In this document: piece by piece, positions 40,453 to 48,656 of the stretch
Layout: each line of letters begins with the position of its first letter
How positions within the stretch are numbered: the stretch's first letter is position 1
Assembly (NCBI RefSeq): GCF_001886735.1
Contig: NZ_CP018076.1
Span: 2,914,001 to 2,978,000 of the forward strand
Length of the DNA stretch: 64,000 nt
Reading direction: 5' to 3'
From: Sulfitobacter alexandrii
Lineage (GTDB): Bacteria; Pseudomonadota; Alphaproteobacteria; Rhodobacterales; Rhodobacteraceae
Position numbers and translations under genes: made by a program
The notes under the pieces: generated by a model
What the model was told of the DNA's origin: nothing
The model's database searches: none
The model's input: the letters and a program-made list of their open reading frames with translations, nothing else

Positions 40453-42618
40453 ATGCGGAGCATCGGTTTCGGAACGGAGCGGATTGGCCTGCTCGCGTTG
40501 CGGTTTCCCCGGCTCGCGACGGCGCTTGTTGCCGCGTTTCTCGTCCTCGTGGCCTTCAGCGTTCCGCATGTGCGCTTCGACGATGACATCAACCGGGCGT
40601 TCATGTCGGACAGCGCGCTCGCACAGGCACAGCGGACTTACGAGGCCGAACTCGGCACCCCCTCCTCGCAGGTCATCGCCCTGCTGCAGGGCGCGCGACC
40701 CTTTTCCCCCGACGACCTGTCGGGGCTGAGGGACATTTCGCTCGATCTCGAATTTGTCGAAGGGGTTACCGGGGTGGCGTCGCCCTTCGCCCTCCGCTTG
40801 CCGCCGGAGGAGGGCACGGCGCGGGGCACGCCGCTGTTCGGCCCGACGATCGGTCCGGACTACCCGGAAAGGCTGGCGCGGTTCGACGCGCTGGAAACCG
40901 GGCTGCCGACACTGATCAACCCGGACCGGACCGCGCTGCTGATGGTGATCGACGTCGCCTCCGGCCGGCAGCCGCTGGCCGAAACTCTGGCCGCCCTGCG
41001 CGAGACCTTTGCCGGTGGTCTGCCCGAGGACACCCGCCTGACCCTGACCGGAGAGGACGCGATCAGCGCCGAGATCGTGGGCGGCCTCAAGACCGATCTG
41101 GTTTCGCTGAACCTCTGGGGCGGGCTGCTGGTCGTTCTCGCGGCACTGGTGCTGATGCGCGATCCGCGGATGGCGCTGCTTGCGGTCGTGCCTGCGCTGT
41201 GCAGCGCGGCCGCCGTCCTGGCGTTGTCGGTCTGGCTGGGCTATCCGGTCACCGTCCTCAGCAACGTCGTGCCGCTGCTGCTGCTGGTGCTGGGCGTCGC
41301 CGACGGCGTGCACCTCGCAGGCCACCTCAAGACCTCCGGCCAAGACGTCGAAGACACGATCCGGAACATCGGCCCGGCCTGCGCCCTGACCGGGCTGACC
41401 ACGGCGGCGGCATTTGCCGGCATCATGGTAACCGGCAACGACCAACTGTTCGAATTCGCCGTCCTGGGCGCGACCGGCGCCCTGATGTGCCTTTCCCTGA
41501 CCCTCGTGATCTTTGCCCTGCTCGGGCGCGTCCTGCCGCCGGGCACGGGAACCCCGGCAGCGGCGACGGGGCGCGTTGCCCTGACGCTTTGCGCGGCGGC
41601 GGCGCGGCGTCCGCTGGCGGTCACTCTCGCCGCGCTGGCCCTGCTGGTCGTCTCGACAGGGGCGTACCTGCAGAACACGCCGTGGTTCCCGCTGTACCAG
41701 AACCTGCCAAGGCAAAGTGCGACGCTGGCGGCGAACGACGCCATCGCGAAAGACTTCGGCGGCGTGTTCCAGATGGTCGTCGAGGTCCCGGACGACTGGG
41801 AAACGCTGCTGCGGGCCGACCGGGCGCTGTCCGCCGTCGCCGGTCCGCAGGCCGTGCTGTCGCAGGCCGACGTGGCGCGGTGGGCCGGATCGGTCGACGC
41901 GCCGCCCGATGCACAGCTGCTCGGCAGCCTGCCCGCCGGGACCTTGGGGCGCCTTGAAACGGCCGATGGCGGATACCGCCTTTTCGTCTCCACGCCGGAA
42001 CCGATGCGAAACCGGCAGAGCCTTGCACGGTTCGATGCGCTCGAGGCGGCGGCGTTTTCGGCCGGTGCGGCGCGGGTCATCGGCCTTCCCGCGCTCATGC
42101 GGCACGAGGCCGTCCACCTGATCTCGCAACTCTCCCTCGGGCTGCTGCTCGCGGCGGTGGGCGGCACGCTGATCGTGGCGCTGGCGTTCCGGTCCCCGAG
42201 AATCTTCGCCCTGCTGCTTGTGCCCAATCTCCTGCCGCTGATGGTGACGGGGGGATCGCTGATGATCTGGGCCGGGGGGCAGCTTACGCCCACCGCGGTG
42301 CTTGCCCTGACCATCGCGTTCGGCATCGCGATCGACGATTCCGTGCATTTCCTGAACCGGTATCGCGAGGCTCGAAGGACGGGCAAAAGCTCGGCGGAAG
42401 CGGTCGAGACTGCCGCCCGGTCCGCCGGGCAAGTCATGGTGATGACGACGGTCCTGTTGACCGCGGGCCTTGGCGTGACCGCAATTTCGGACTTCTTTCC
42501 GATCCGGCTGTTCGGCGGGATGATGATCCTGACGCTCTGGACCGCGCTGTTGTGCGACCTACTGTTATTGCCTGCCCTCCTCCTCCTGCGAAAGGCCGAC
42601 CATCATGGTGCCCGTTAA
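40453..42618 (+). CDS. MMPL/RND-superfamily exporter (COG1033-like)
   Basis: A 721-residue inner-membrane protein with twelve expected transmembrane helices in two similar halves. Each half starts with one helix and a large periplasmic loop, followed by five helices. Polar residues expected for proton relay are visible in LLVLGVADGVHLAGHLK (first half) and ALTIAFGIAIDDSVHFLNRYREARR (second half). The N terminus reads RFPRLATALVAAFLVLVAFSVPHVRFDDDI. It is shorter than tripartite RND pumps and resembles predicted lipid or hopanoid exporters. It overlaps the next gene by 14 bases. The cargo is unknown. Confidence 0.85.
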   Translation: MRSIGFGTERIGLLALRFPRLATALVAAFLVLVAFSVPHVRFDDDINRAFMSDSALAQAQRTYEAELGTPSSQVIALLQGARPFSPDDLSGLRDISLDLEFVEGVTGVASPFALRLPPEEGTARGTPLFGPTIGPDYPERLARFDALETGLPTLINPDRTALLMVIDVASGRQPLAETLAALRETFAGGLPEDTRLTLTGEDAISAEIVGGLKTDLVSLNLWGGLLVVLAALVLMRDPRMALLAVVPALCSAAAVLALSVWLGYPVTVLSNVVPLLLLVLGVADGVHLAGHLKTSGQDVEDTIRNIGPACALTGLTTAAAFAGIMVTGNDQLFEFAVLGATGALMCLSLTLVIFALLGRVLPPGTGTPAAATGRVALTLCAAAARRPLAVTLAALALLVVSTGAYLQNTPWFPLYQNLPRQSATLAANDAIAKDFGGVFQMVVEVPDDWETLLRADRALSAVAGPQAVLSQADVARWAGSVDAPPDAQLLGSLPAGTLGRLETADGGYRLFVSTPEPMRNRQSLARFDALEAAAFSAGAARVIGLPALMRHEAVHLISQLSLGLLLAAVGGTLIVALAFRSPRIFALLLVPNLLPLMVTGGSLMIWAGGQLTPTAVLALTIAFGIAIDDSVHFLNRYREARRTGKSSAEAVETAARSAGQVMVMTTVLLTAGLGVTAISDFFPIRLFGGMMILTLWTALLCDLLLLPALLLLRKADHHGAR

Positions 42619-43099
42619 GACGCTGACCGCAATCGTCCTTGCCGTTCTTGCGACCGCCGCCGCCGCCGATCCACTGGCCGACATGGCCGGGGCTTGGCAG
42701 GGGTCTGGCTGGGCCCGGCAGACCCCGCAGGGTCCACAGGAAACCGTCCGCTGCCGGATCGAGAACCGCTACGACGAGGACGCCGGGGAGTTGTCGATCA
42801 ACGGAAGATGCGCCGTGCCCGGGCGGCAGCTGACCCTTGCGGGGCGCTTGTCGAGCCGCGACGGTTCCGACCGCGTCTCGGGGCGGTGGTTCAATCCGGA
42901 CGGCATCGGCAGCGTCCCGGTCACCGGACGGACGACGGATCACGGCCTGCGCATGACTTTCAGCGCAAGCGATCCCGATACGGGCGCCGACATTTCACAG
43001 GCGGCCACGTGGGAGCTGACGGGGGATGGTCTGACGCTGCGCTCCGTTCACACCGGGCAGCCCGAAGTGGGCATGGCCGACCTGACCTTCTCGCGCTAG
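42605..43099 (+). CDS. Exported small beta-rich protein of unknown function
   Basis: A 164-residue protein with signal peptide VKTLTAIVLAVLATAAAA. The mature part starts DPLADMAGAWQGSGWARQTPQGPQETVRCRIENRYD and alternates strands and turns, like a small lipocalin-type barrel. It has two cysteines, C49 (ETVRCRIEN) and C68 (NGRCAV), that could form a disulfide. Its start overlaps the last 14 bases of the MMPL exporter gene, so the two are coupled and this protein may carry or sense the exported compound in the periplasm. I do not recognise the family. It ends against the convergent ABC permease gene, overlapping by four bases. Confidence 0.7.
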   Translation: MVPVKTLTAIVLAVLATAAAADPLADMAGAWQGSGWARQTPQGPQETVRCRIENRYDEDAGELSINGRCAVPGRQLTLAGRLSSRDGSDRVSGRWFNPDGIGSVPVTGRTTDHGLRMTFSASDPDTGADISQAATWELTGDGLTLRSVHTGQPEVGMADLTFSR

Positions 43100-43905
43100 G
43101 ACCGCCAGCGCAGCAGGCGTCGCTCCACCTGCCCGATGATCGCGCTGATCGTGACCCCCAGCAGAGACAGGATCACCACGCCGGCGAACAGCCGCTCAAG
43201 GTCATACAGCGATCCCGCTTCGAGGATGTAGGCGCCGATCCCGTATTCCGCGCCCAGCATCTCGGCGGCGACAAGCAGGATGATGGCGATGGCGAGCGAG
43301 ATGCGCAGCCCCGAAAGGATGCCGGGCATGGCGCCGGGCAGAACGATCTTGCGCACGATCGACAGCCAGCTGAGGCCAAAGCTCTGCCCCATGCGGATCA
43401 GCGACCGATCGACATTGTCCACCGCACCGTAGGTGGCAACCACGGTGGGGGTGAAGGTTCCGAAAGCGATCAGCGCGTATTTCGACGCCTCATCGATGCC
43501 GAACCAGATCACGAAAAGCGGCAGCAACGCGATCTTGGGAATAGGGAAAAGCGCCGCGACCAGCGGCACCAGCCCCGCCCGGACGTAGGAGAACAGGCCG
43601 ATCATCACGCCGACCGCGATGCCGACACCGGCGCCGATCGCCGCCCCCACCGCAAGGCGGCCCAGCGAGGGCAGCAGATGCTTGAACAGCATGCCGGATT
43701 GCCAGAGCTCACCGAAGGTCGCCAGCACGTCGGAAGGACGCGGCAGCGTCAGCGCGGAGATCCATCCCTGCCGCGTACCGACCTCGATCAGCAGGATCAG
43801 CACGACGAACACGGCGGCCCCGACACCGCGACGGGCCGACGGGGCGAAACCGCCGCCGCGAAACCGGACTTCGGTGGCGGGGGCGTTCAACTGCGCATCA
43901 GACAT
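43096..43905 (-). CDS. SsuC/TauC-like ABC transporter permease
   Basis: A 269-residue inner-membrane permease with about six helices and the EAA loop GQSFGLSWLSIVRKIVLPGAMPGILSGLRISLAIAIILLVAAEM in the C-terminal half, as in nitrate/sulfonate/taurine importers. The start is taken at the ATG at 43905 (MSDAQLNAP), which overlaps the ATPase gene by eight bases; an in-frame start at 43992 lies deep inside that gene. It partners the ATPase and Tat-exported receptor upstream. Substrate is unknown, though sulfonate is attractive because of the hps/com genes 5 kb away. Confidence 0.88.
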   Translation of the reverse strand: MSDAQLNAPATEVRFRGGGFAPSARRGVGAAVFVVLILLIEVGTRQGWISALTLPRPSDVLATFGELWQSGMLFKHLLPSLGRLAVGAAIGAGVGIAVGVMIGLFSYVRAGLVPLVAALFPIPKIALLPLFVIWFGIDEASKYALIAFGTFTPTVVATYGAVDNVDRSLIRMGQSFGLSWLSIVRKIVLPGAMPGILSGLRISLAIAIILLVAAEMLGAEYGIGAYILEAGSLYDLERLFAGVVILSLLGVTISAIIGQVERRLLRWRS

Positions 43906-44665
43906 CCAGCAATTCCTCGTCCGCCGCGCGGGCTTCCTCGCGCATGAGGTCCCACAGGTGTTTCTGTGTCCGTTCGAGGTCCGCATCGGCAAAGCCGCGT
44001 TCGGACAGTGGCTTGTCGATCTCGACCACCTCGCGGATCTGGCCGGGCCGGCGCGACAGAACGACGATGCGGTGCCCCAGCCGCACCGCTTCGGCCAGGT
44101 TGTGCGTGACGTAGACCGATGTGAAGGGCTGGCGCGTCCACAGCGCGATGAGGTCGTCCATCAGCAGTTCGCGGGTCTGGCTGTCGAGCGCCGACAGGGG
44201 CTCGTCCATCAGCATCACGGCGGGGTCGACCGCCAGCGCCCGCGCGATGGCCACGCGCTGCTTCATGCCGCCCGACAACTGGCGCGGCAAGGCATCCGCG
44301 AAATCGCTCAGGCGGGTGCGCGCCAGCACGTCGGCGATGATCGCATCGGCCCGGTGCCCGCGGATACCGTGATCTTCCAGCACCAGAGACACGTTGCCGC
44401 GCACGCTGCGCCATGGCAGCAGGGCGAAGTCCTGGAACACGTAGGTCAGCGGGTTTAGACACCCTTCGGGCGGCGCACCCAGTTGCAGGACACGGCCCGC
44501 TACGGGCCGTTCCAGCCCCCCGATCAGCCGCAGCAGCGTGGACTTGCCGCAGCCGGACGGCCCGACAAGACAGACGATGCGCCCGCTGGGAATCTCCAGC
44601 GAGATGTCGCGCAACACCTCCGTGTCGCCATAGCTATGGCTGATCGCGTCCAGTCGGATGTCCAT
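43898..44665 (-). CDS. SsuB/TauB-like ABC transporter ATP-binding protein
   Basis: A 255-residue ATPase with Walker A GPSGCGKST near residue 34, Q-loop FQDFALLPWRSV near 78, signature LSGGMKQRVAIARAL near 130 and Walker [13 protein letters not shown] near 150. Its H-loop YVTHNLAEA is also intact. These are typical of the nitrate/sulfonate/taurine subfamily. I start it at the ATG at 44665; a TTG two codons upstream is an alternative. It lies between the receptor (61 bases upstream) and the permease it overlaps. Confidence 0.92.
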   Translation of the reverse strand: MDIRLDAISHSYGDTEVLRDISLEIPSGRIVCLVGPSGCGKSTLLRLIGGLERPVAGRVLQLGAPPEGCLNPLTYVFQDFALLPWRSVRGNVSLVLEDHGIRGHRADAIIADVLARTRLSDFADALPRQLSGGMKQRVAIARALAVDPAVMLMDEPLSALDSQTRELLMDDLIALWTRQPFTSVYVTHNLAEAVRLGHRIVVLSRRPGQIREVVEIDKPLSERGFADADLERTQKHLWDLMREEARAADEELLDV

Positions 44666-44726
44666 GCGCAACTGTCCCGGTAGTCACTGGCCCGGCGGCA
44701 CTGAAATGCCGCCGGGCATTGCAGCC

Positions 44727-45746
44727 TCAGGCCTCGTAGGTCTCGACGTAGCTGGTGTCCACCAGGGTGTCCATGCCGATACCGCCATCGACCAATCCTT
44801 CGGACTGGAACCATTCGAGCTGGTCGCGGATCGAGGCGAGGTTCAGCTTCGCGCCTTCGTTCAGGCGCATGGTGCCGTTGATGATCGACGTCGACGCCTT
44901 TTCCAGCGGCTGGTCGGTATAGACGTACTTGTGGATCAGCTCCACCATCCGGTCCACACCCTCCTGCCCTTCGGCGTTCTCGATCATGGTGCTGTTGTAG
45001 TCGCTCACGCCCTTGCCGAAGCCCTCAAGGAAGGCGGCGGTCTGGTCGCGCTGGTTTTCCGCATTGTCGGTCGAGGTGAAGACCGTGGTGACCTGATAGT
45101 TCGGCAGATAGTCCGAGATGTTGCCGATGATGTGCACCGCACCGGACCCGGCAAGGGGCTTCGCGATATGCGGCACGATCGACCATGCGTCGATCTGGCC
45201 CGACTTCAGCGCGCCGATGATGGCACCCACCTTCTGCAGCGGGGTGAAGGACAACTCGATCCCCTCGGCCTCGGCCACCTTGGACCCCATGTAGTGGAAC
45301 GACGACCCGGCGGTGGACATGCCGAATTTCTTGCCGTCCATGTCGGCCGGAGATGTCATGCCCGCCTGGAATGCGGCGTCGGAGGCCAGGATCTTCTGCC
45401 CGTCGATCCCCGGCTCTTCGCTCAGCCCGCCGCCGATCACCTTGATCGCGCCCTTGTCCGCCAGCGAGATCAGACCGCCCGAGATCGCGGTCACGGCGTA
45501 GTCGACGTCACCCGAGGCGATGGCCACCGCCATCGGTTGCGCGGCCTGGAAAAAACGCAGTTCCACGTCCAGCCCGGCGTCGGCGAAATAGTTGCGCTCC
45601 ACGGCGATGAAGCTGGCGGCATGCGAGGTGAAGCGCAGCGCGCCCACGACGATCTTCTTGTTCTGCGCAATGGCCGGTGCGGCGAGCCCGGTGGCCGTGG
45701 CGGCCCCCAGCATCCCCAAGGTCTGGCGCCTGTTGAAGTTGACCAT
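44727..45746 (-). CDS. SsuA/NrtA-like periplasmic substrate-binding protein (Tat signal)
   Basis: A 339-residue receptor. The N terminus MVNFNRRQTLGMLGAATATGLAAPAIAQ carries an RRxxLG twin-arginine motif and a cleavage site near residue 28, so it is exported folded. The body has VGALRFTSHAASFIAVERNYFADAGLDVELRFFQAAQP, the start of the NMT1/SsuA fold. The ATG at 45746 has GGAGG five bases before it; longer in-frame starts lack this. Tat export hints at a bound cofactor or fast folding. Ligand could be a sulfonate, taurine, nitrate or a pyrimidine-like compound. Confidence 0.88.
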   Translation of the reverse strand: MVNFNRRQTLGMLGAATATGLAAPAIAQNKKIVVGALRFTSHAASFIAVERNYFADAGLDVELRFFQAAQPMAVAIASGDVDYAVTAISGGLISLADKGAIKVIGGGLSEEPGIDGQKILASDAAFQAGMTSPADMDGKKFGMSTAGSSFHYMGSKVAEAEGIELSFTPLQKVGAIIGALKSGQIDAWSIVPHIAKPLAGSGAVHIIGNISDYLPNYQVTTVFTSTDNAENQRDQTAAFLEGFGKGVSDYNSTMIENAEGQEGVDRMVELIHKYVYTDQPLEKASTSIINGTMRLNEGAKLNLASIRDQLEWFQSEGLVDGGIGMDTLVDTSYVETYEA

Positions 45747-46023
45747 GATGTCCTCCCGATCTGATCTGTCTGCGAATGTCCGGGCATCATTGTCGGTCCG
45801 GGGCCCCTTTTGCAAGGTTGCCAGCGCCCCCTGCCCGCTGCGCACATGCCAGCCTTGCGCTTGTGTTCGCCGCGCCGCGGGTTGTAAACGGGGTGCGGAT
45901 GCCTAATTTCCGGGGACCGCCGCGCCGCGGCCCCGCCGCCTTGGCAGAGTCGAAACCCTTACGCCTGTCAGGTGTCGCCTTGATCGCATTTTCTTCGCCC
46001 CCTTTCCGTTCCGGCTTTGCACC
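45747..46023. other. Divergent spacer between the ABC importer and the epimerase gene
   Basis: This 277-base region separates divergent genes and should contain both promoters. I see GC-rich short repeats around CCGCGCCGCGG near 45880-45940 but no clear promoter, operator or gene. Confidence 0.3.
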
Positions 46024-47037
46024 ATGACCCGCGTGCTGGTCACGGGCACCGCCGGTTTCATCGGCTTCCACCTCGCCCGGAGCCTGCTTGCGGCTGGGTT
46101 CGAGGTGCAGGGCTACGACGCGCTGACCGATTACTATGACGTGACGCTGAAGGAAAAGCGCCACGAAATGCTGCTGGAGAACCCGGCGTTCTCGGCCACC
46201 GTTGGCAAGCTGGAGGACGCGGACCTGTTGTGGTCCGTGGCAGAGAAGTTCCAGCCCGAGATCATCGTGCACCTCGCCGGTCAGGCCGGCGTCCGCTATT
46301 CGCTGGAAAACCCGCGCGCCTATCTCGACAGCAACGTGATCGGCACCTTCAACGTGATGGAGGCGGCCCGCAAGCTGAAGGTCGGGCACCTGCTGATGGC
46401 CTCGACATCTTCGGTCTACGGTGCCAACGAAGAAATGCCTTTCGCCGAGATGGACCGGACCGAGACACAGCTGACCATCTATGCCGCGACCAAGAAGGCG
46501 AACGAGAACATGGGCCACGCCTACGCCCACCTTCACGATCTGCCGACGACGATGTTCCGGTTCTTCACGGTCTACGGCACATGGGGGCGGCCCGATCTGG
46601 CGTTGTTCAAGTTCGTGGATGCCATTCTCGACGGCCGGCCCATCGACATCTACAACCACGGCGACATGTTCCGCGACTTCACTTTCGTGGACGATCTGGT
46701 GCGCGGCATCATGCTGCTGATGGACGCGGTGCCGCGGCGCCCGGCCAGCAAGGACGACATTCCCGACTGGGACAGCCTGTCACCGGTGGCGCCTTTCCGG
46801 GTGGTGAACATCGGCAATTCCCAGAAGGTGCGCCTGCTGGACTTCATCGACGCGATCGAGGCCGAACTGGGGATCGAGGCGAAGCGCAACTACATGCCCA
46901 TGCAGACCGGCGACGTGCCCGCAACCTGGGCCAACGCGGACCTTCTGCGCAACCTCACCGGCTACCAGCCGCACACCGACGTGCGCGACGGCATCGCGCA
47001 GTTCGTGGCCTGGTTCCGCGATTACTACGGCAGATAG
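46024..47037 (+). CDS. NAD-dependent UDP-sugar 4-epimerase (UDP-glucuronate/GalNAcA type)
   Basis: A 337-residue extended SDR enzyme. The Rossmann motif GTAGFIGFHLAR is at residues 8-19. The catalytic triad is S (ASTSSVYG), Y and K (YAATKKANE), and VDDLVRGI follows. The opening FIGFHLARSLLAAGFEVQGYDALTDYYDVTLKEKR is typical of UDP-glucuronate 4-epimerases. It is followed nine bases later by a UDP-hexose(amine) dehydrogenase, so the pair probably makes a UDP-uronic acid epimer for a surface polysaccharide. Confidence 0.88.
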   Translation: MTRVLVTGTAGFIGFHLARSLLAAGFEVQGYDALTDYYDVTLKEKRHEMLLENPAFSATVGKLEDADLLWSVAEKFQPEIIVHLAGQAGVRYSLENPRAYLDSNVIGTFNVMEAARKLKVGHLLMASTSSVYGANEEMPFAEMDRTETQLTIYAATKKANENMGHAYAHLHDLPTTMFRFFTVYGTWGRPDLALFKFVDAILDGRPIDIYNHGDMFRDFTFVDDLVRGIMLLMDAVPRRPASKDDIPDWDSLSPVAPFRVVNIGNSQKVRLLDFIDAIEAELGIEAKRNYMPMQTGDVPATWANADLLRNLTGYQPHTDVRDGIAQFVAWFRDYYGR

Positions 47038-47046
47038 GGCGCCACG

Positions 47047-48321
47047 ATGGCCACAGCAACCGAAAAGATCGCGATCATCGGACTGGGCTACGTCGGGCTG
47101 CCGCTTGCGGTGGCATTCGGCCGCCAGCGCCCCGTGGTCGGTTTCGATATCAGCGCCGACCGGATCGCCGACCTGCGGGCGGGCCGCGACCGGACGCGCG
47201 AAACCTCGGCCGAGGAACTGTCCGAAGCGCGCCACCTGAGCTTTGCCGACGATCCCGCGCGGATCGCGGATTGCACCATGTACATCGTGACCGTCCCCAC
47301 CCCCATCGACGCCCACAAGCGTCCCGATCTGGGCCCGCTGCGCGGTGCGGCGGATACCGTCAGCCGGGTGCTGAAACCCGGCGACCTCGTGATCTTTGAA
47401 AGCACGGTCTATCCCGGAGCGACCGAGGAAGACTGCGTGCCGATCCTCGAACGCGGCTCCGGCCTGCGCTTCAACGTGGATTTCTTCTGCGGCTACAGCC
47501 CCGAGCGGATCAATCCCGGCGACAAGCTGCACCGGCTGCCCGACATCCGCAAGGTGACCGCCGGGTCGACCCCGGAAGCGGCGGAGCGGGTCGACGCGCT
47601 CTATGCGCAGATCATCACCGCCGGGACCTACAAGGCTGAAAGCATCCGCGTGGCCGAAGCCGCCAAGGTGATCGAGAACACCCAGCGCGACCTGAACATC
47701 GCGCTGATGAACGAGCTTGCCATCATCTTTGGCCGCATGGGGCTGGACACGGACGCGGTGCTACGCGCGGCGGGAACCAAGTGGAACTTCCTGCCCTTCA
47801 AGCCCGGTCTGGTCGGCGGCCACTGCATCGGTGTCGATCCCTATTACCTCACCCACAAGGCCGAACAGCTGGGCTACGATCCGCAGATCATCCTCGCCGG
47901 GCGGCGGCTGAACGACGGGATGGGCGCCTACATGGCCGGGCAGCTGGTCAAGGCCATGATCAAGCGCGACATCGCCATCGGCGGGGCGCGGGTGCTGGTG
48001 CTGGGCCTGACGTTCAAGGAAAACTGCCCCGATCTGCGCAACACGCGCGTGATCGATCTGATCCGCGAACTCGAAGACTACGGCGCCGAGGTGGACGTGC
48101 ACGACCCGTGGGTCGACCCGGCGGAGGCGCGGCGCGAATTCGGGCTCGACATGGTCGCGACCCCGGCCCATGGCAGCTACGACGCGGTTGTGCTGGCGGT
48201 GGCCCATACCGAATTCGCCACGCAAGGCCCCGCCGCCCTGCGCGCCTACGGGAAAAGCGCGCAGGTTTTCTACGATATCAAGAGCGTCTTCGGACCCGGC
48301 GACAGCGACCTCAGGGTCTGA
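47047..48321 (+). CDS. UDP-sugar dehydrogenase, TviB/WbpO-like
   Basis: A 424-residue NAD-dependent 6-dehydrogenase. It has the N-terminal Rossmann motif [14 protein letters not shown], then [20 protein letters not shown] and [29 protein letters not shown] provides the catalytic-helix asparagine/lysine region, and the catalytic cysteine lies in [19 protein letters not shown]. The [11 protein letters not shown] form marks the N-acetylhexosamine branch (TviB, WbpO, CapL) rather than UDP-glucose dehydrogenase. With the preceding epimerase it likely yields UDP-GalNAcA or a related sugar. No glycosyltransferases are nearby. Confidence 0.88.
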   Translation: MATATEKIAIIGLGYVGLPLAVAFGRQRPVVGFDISADRIADLRAGRDRTRETSAEELSEARHLSFADDPARIADCTMYIVTVPTPIDAHKRPDLGPLRGAADTVSRVLKPGDLVIFESTVYPGATEEDCVPILERGSGLRFNVDFFCGYSPERINPGDKLHRLPDIRKVTAGSTPEAAERVDALYAQIITAGTYKAESIRVAEAAKVIENTQRDLNIALMNELAIIFGRMGLDTDAVLRAAGTKWNFLPFKPGLVGGHCIGVDPYYLTHKAEQLGYDPQIILAGRRLNDGMGAYMAGQLVKAMIKRDIAIGGARVLVLGLTFKENCPDLRNTRVIDLIRELEDYGAEVDVHDPWVDPAEARREFGLDMVATPAHGSYDAVVLAVAHTEFATQGPAALRAYGKSAQVFYDIKSVFGPGDSDLRV

Positions 48322-48656
48322 CAGCCCGTTCGACCGGCCCGCGCCGTGGGCGGCGCTCCGGGCTCGGGATCCCGTGCGCGTCCCGGCAGACGGGCATGTG
48401 CCCGTCCAAATCCGCGCGCCATCCCCCGGCACATTCTGCGATCTCGATGCGCTTATTTCACTTTTCTTAATCTGCACTCTGGAGTCATGAGGATAGCGCC
48501 AGAATTGGCATGACATGCATTGACGCAGCGTTCGCTTCGGATGCACATATAAACAGAGACAACTGGCAGGCATCGCCGGGGCGCTCGCTGACCGGTCGAC
48601 CGGACGCCGGCTTTCCCGAAGATGCCGATTTTCGAAATCTGCAATCAGGAACTCCC
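48322..48656. promoter_or_regulatory. Leader region of the hps-com operon (335 bases)
   Basis: This stretch has no convincing gene. It contains a perfect hairpin GACGGGCA-TG-TGCCCGTC at 48389-48406 without a T-run and an AT-rich stretch at 48450-48480. It also contains the palindrome GCATG-A-CATGC at 48508-48518. A TTGACG (48520-48525) and a TATAAA (about 48548) are too far apart (22 bases) for a standard sigma-70 promoter. The hpsN promoter and an operator should lie in the second half. Confidence 0.4.

Noticed and set aside
48389..48406. Hairpin taken as the terminator of the UDP-sugar dehydrogenase gene
   Set aside because: There is no T-run after it on either strand.
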